Source: an uncultured Lactobacillus sp. (lineage in GTDB: Bacteria; Bacillota; Bacilli; Lactobacillales; Lactobacillaceae). Taken from it: a DNA stretch of 27,630 nt. A model generated the notes under the pieces. The model was given only the letters and a program-made list of their open reading frames with translations. It was not told the origin of the DNA and made no database searches. How positions within the stretch are numbered: the stretch's first letter is position 1; every line of letters begins with the position of its first letter. The position numbers and the translations under genes were made by a program. Below, piece by piece: positions 25,562-27,630 of this stretch. Location of the stretch: the NCBI GenBank assembly GCA_937916845.1, contig CALFSK010000019.1, positions 1-27,630 on the forward strand, read 5' to 3'.

Positions 25562-25601
25562 GCAACGTGACTGTGAAAATTAACATGTAGTGATTGTTTA
25601 G

Positions 25602-27146
<1,545 letters not shown>

Positions 27147-27154
27147 ATTAATTT

Positions 27155-27199
27155 AAAGCGACTTTGAGATTAGTGAAAACTAGTTTTGAAGTCGCTTTT
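27155..27199 (+). terminator. Terminator after lysS
   Basis: AAAGCGACTT (27155-27164) pairs with AAGTCGCTTT (27189-27198), and the inner ATTAGT/ACTAGT segment lengthens the hairpin. It ends in TTTT. Confidence 0.75.
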
Positions 27200-27355
27200 G
27201 CGTTGTAAACCAGCGATTATGGATGAAAAAATGGATTTTTTAGAAAAAGTTGAAATTATTTTAAAACGAACATTGATTTCTATTTTTGCCACTAAAATAA
27301 AGGAAAAGCGAATTATTGTTCCGGAAAAGGGGGCTTTAAAATCAAAATGGCCCGC
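27200..27355. other. AT-rich stretch upstream of the rRNA promoters
   Basis: It is AT-rich with runs of A and T but no convincing gene. A 69-codon minus-strand frame (27313-27522) crosses the rRNA promoter region without a ribosome-binding site and is judged spurious. Such A/T tracts may act as an UP-like element for the promoters that follow. Confidence 0.4.
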
Positions 27356-27384
27356 TTGAATTTGGTATATCCGTACATTATAAA
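27356..27384 (+). promoter_or_regulatory. Upstream rRNA promoter (P1)
   Basis: TTGAAT (27356-27361) and TATAAA (27379-27384) are separated by 17 bp, 180 bp ahead of the second promoter. Confidence 0.55.
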
Positions 27385-27535
27385 AATCGGGAAGCTAACA
27401 TGGTAATAATTACTGGTTGAAATTGCGATTTGGGGCTTGCAATTGGCAGGGATAATTGGTAAATTAGTATACGTTGTTGAGGCGCACAAAGCGGTTAGCC
27501 GCTTAGCTTCAACGGAAATCATCTATAAAAAGTTG

Positions 27536-27564
27536 TTGACAAGTTGCTGATGACTTGATATGAT
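27536..27564 (+). promoter_or_regulatory. Main rRNA promoter (P2)
   Basis: A perfect TTGACA (27536-27541) and TATGAT (27559-27564) stand 17 bp apart, preceded by the A-rich ATAAAAAG. The spacing and consensus fit a strong, growth-controlled rRNA promoter. Confidence 0.88.
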
Positions 27565-27630
27565 GATTAAGTTGCGTTGAGGTAATCAACTTAACGATTT
27601 AGACCTTTGAAAACTGAACAAAGTTTCGAC
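27565..27630 (+). ncRNA. Leader of an rRNA operon, 16S gene just beyond the window
   Basis: The leader contains the hairpin TTAAGTTG/CAACTTAA (27567-27594). It then has the sequence around CTTTGAAAACTGAACAAAG, which resembles the antitermination/processing region seen before 16S genes of lactobacilli. The 16S rRNA itself is not in the window, so the call rests on promoter strength and the leader motif. Confidence 0.75.

Noticed and set aside
27313..27522. 69-codon minus-strand frame upstream of the rRNA operon
   Set aside because: It covers the P1 promoter, has no ribosome-binding site and has an unconvincing protein sequence.

Overview
The window looks like chromosomal core DNA of a lactobacillus of the Lactiplantibacillus plantarum/pentosus/paraplantarum group. 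The basis is recall, not a search: the LdhL protein, the TTG start of ldhL, the 375-residue alanine racemase and the gene order (cshA-acpS-alr-mazF; pth-mfd-flippase-rqcP-divIC-yabR-tilS-hpt-ftsH-hslO-dus-lysS-rrn) all match what I know of that group. No mobile element, CRISPR array, prophage or tRNA gene was seen.

Layout. (1) 1-1863, minus strand: the N-terminal 621 codons of a large secreted surface protein. It has a KxYKxGKxW-type signal peptide, a Thr/Asp/Ser-rich stalk and at least ten BspA-like (DUF285) repeats of 26 residues; its C-terminus lies outside the window. (2) 1864-2994: a 1.1-kb AT-rich non-coding stretch with several palindromes. (3) 2995-7709, plus strand: DEAD-box RNA helicase cshA, then acpS-alr (overlapping by one base), a MazF-type endoribonuclease with its own promoter but no visible antitoxin gene, and a QueT-family transporter controlled by a preQ1-I riboswitch. 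(4) 7710-11658, minus strand: a CBS/ACT regulatory protein, an L,D-transpeptidase with a WalR-box-like operator, and L-lactate dehydrogenase ldhL1. A 102-nt nested palindrome lies between queT and the CBS gene. (5) 11975-27146, plus strand: pth-mfd-flippase-rqcP, then divIC, an S1-domain protein, tilS-hpt, ftsH (with a CtsR-type operator), hslO-dus and lysS. (6) 27147-27630: two promoters and the leader of a ribosomal RNA operon whose 16S gene begins just beyond the window.

How the genes fit together. Region 5 is a translation, repair and stress block. Pth recycles peptidyl-tRNA, RqcP acts in stalled-ribosome rescue, TilS and Dus modify tRNA, LysS charges tRNA-Lys, Mfd couples transcription to repair, FtsH and Hsp33 handle damaged proteins, and DivIC with the flippase serves division and the envelope. 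Regions 3 and 4 add cell-wall precursor supply (Alr), wall cross-linking (Ldt), fatty-acid carrier activation (AcpS), queuosine precursor uptake and the main fermentative enzyme.

I did not find an undescribed multi-gene system. The observations most worth following up are regulatory or structural: the WalR-like box at the transpeptidase, the antitoxin-less mazF, the 102-nt nested palindrome, the cre site placed for activation of ldhL, the CtsR box at ftsH, and the hslO promoter embedded in the ftsH terminator.
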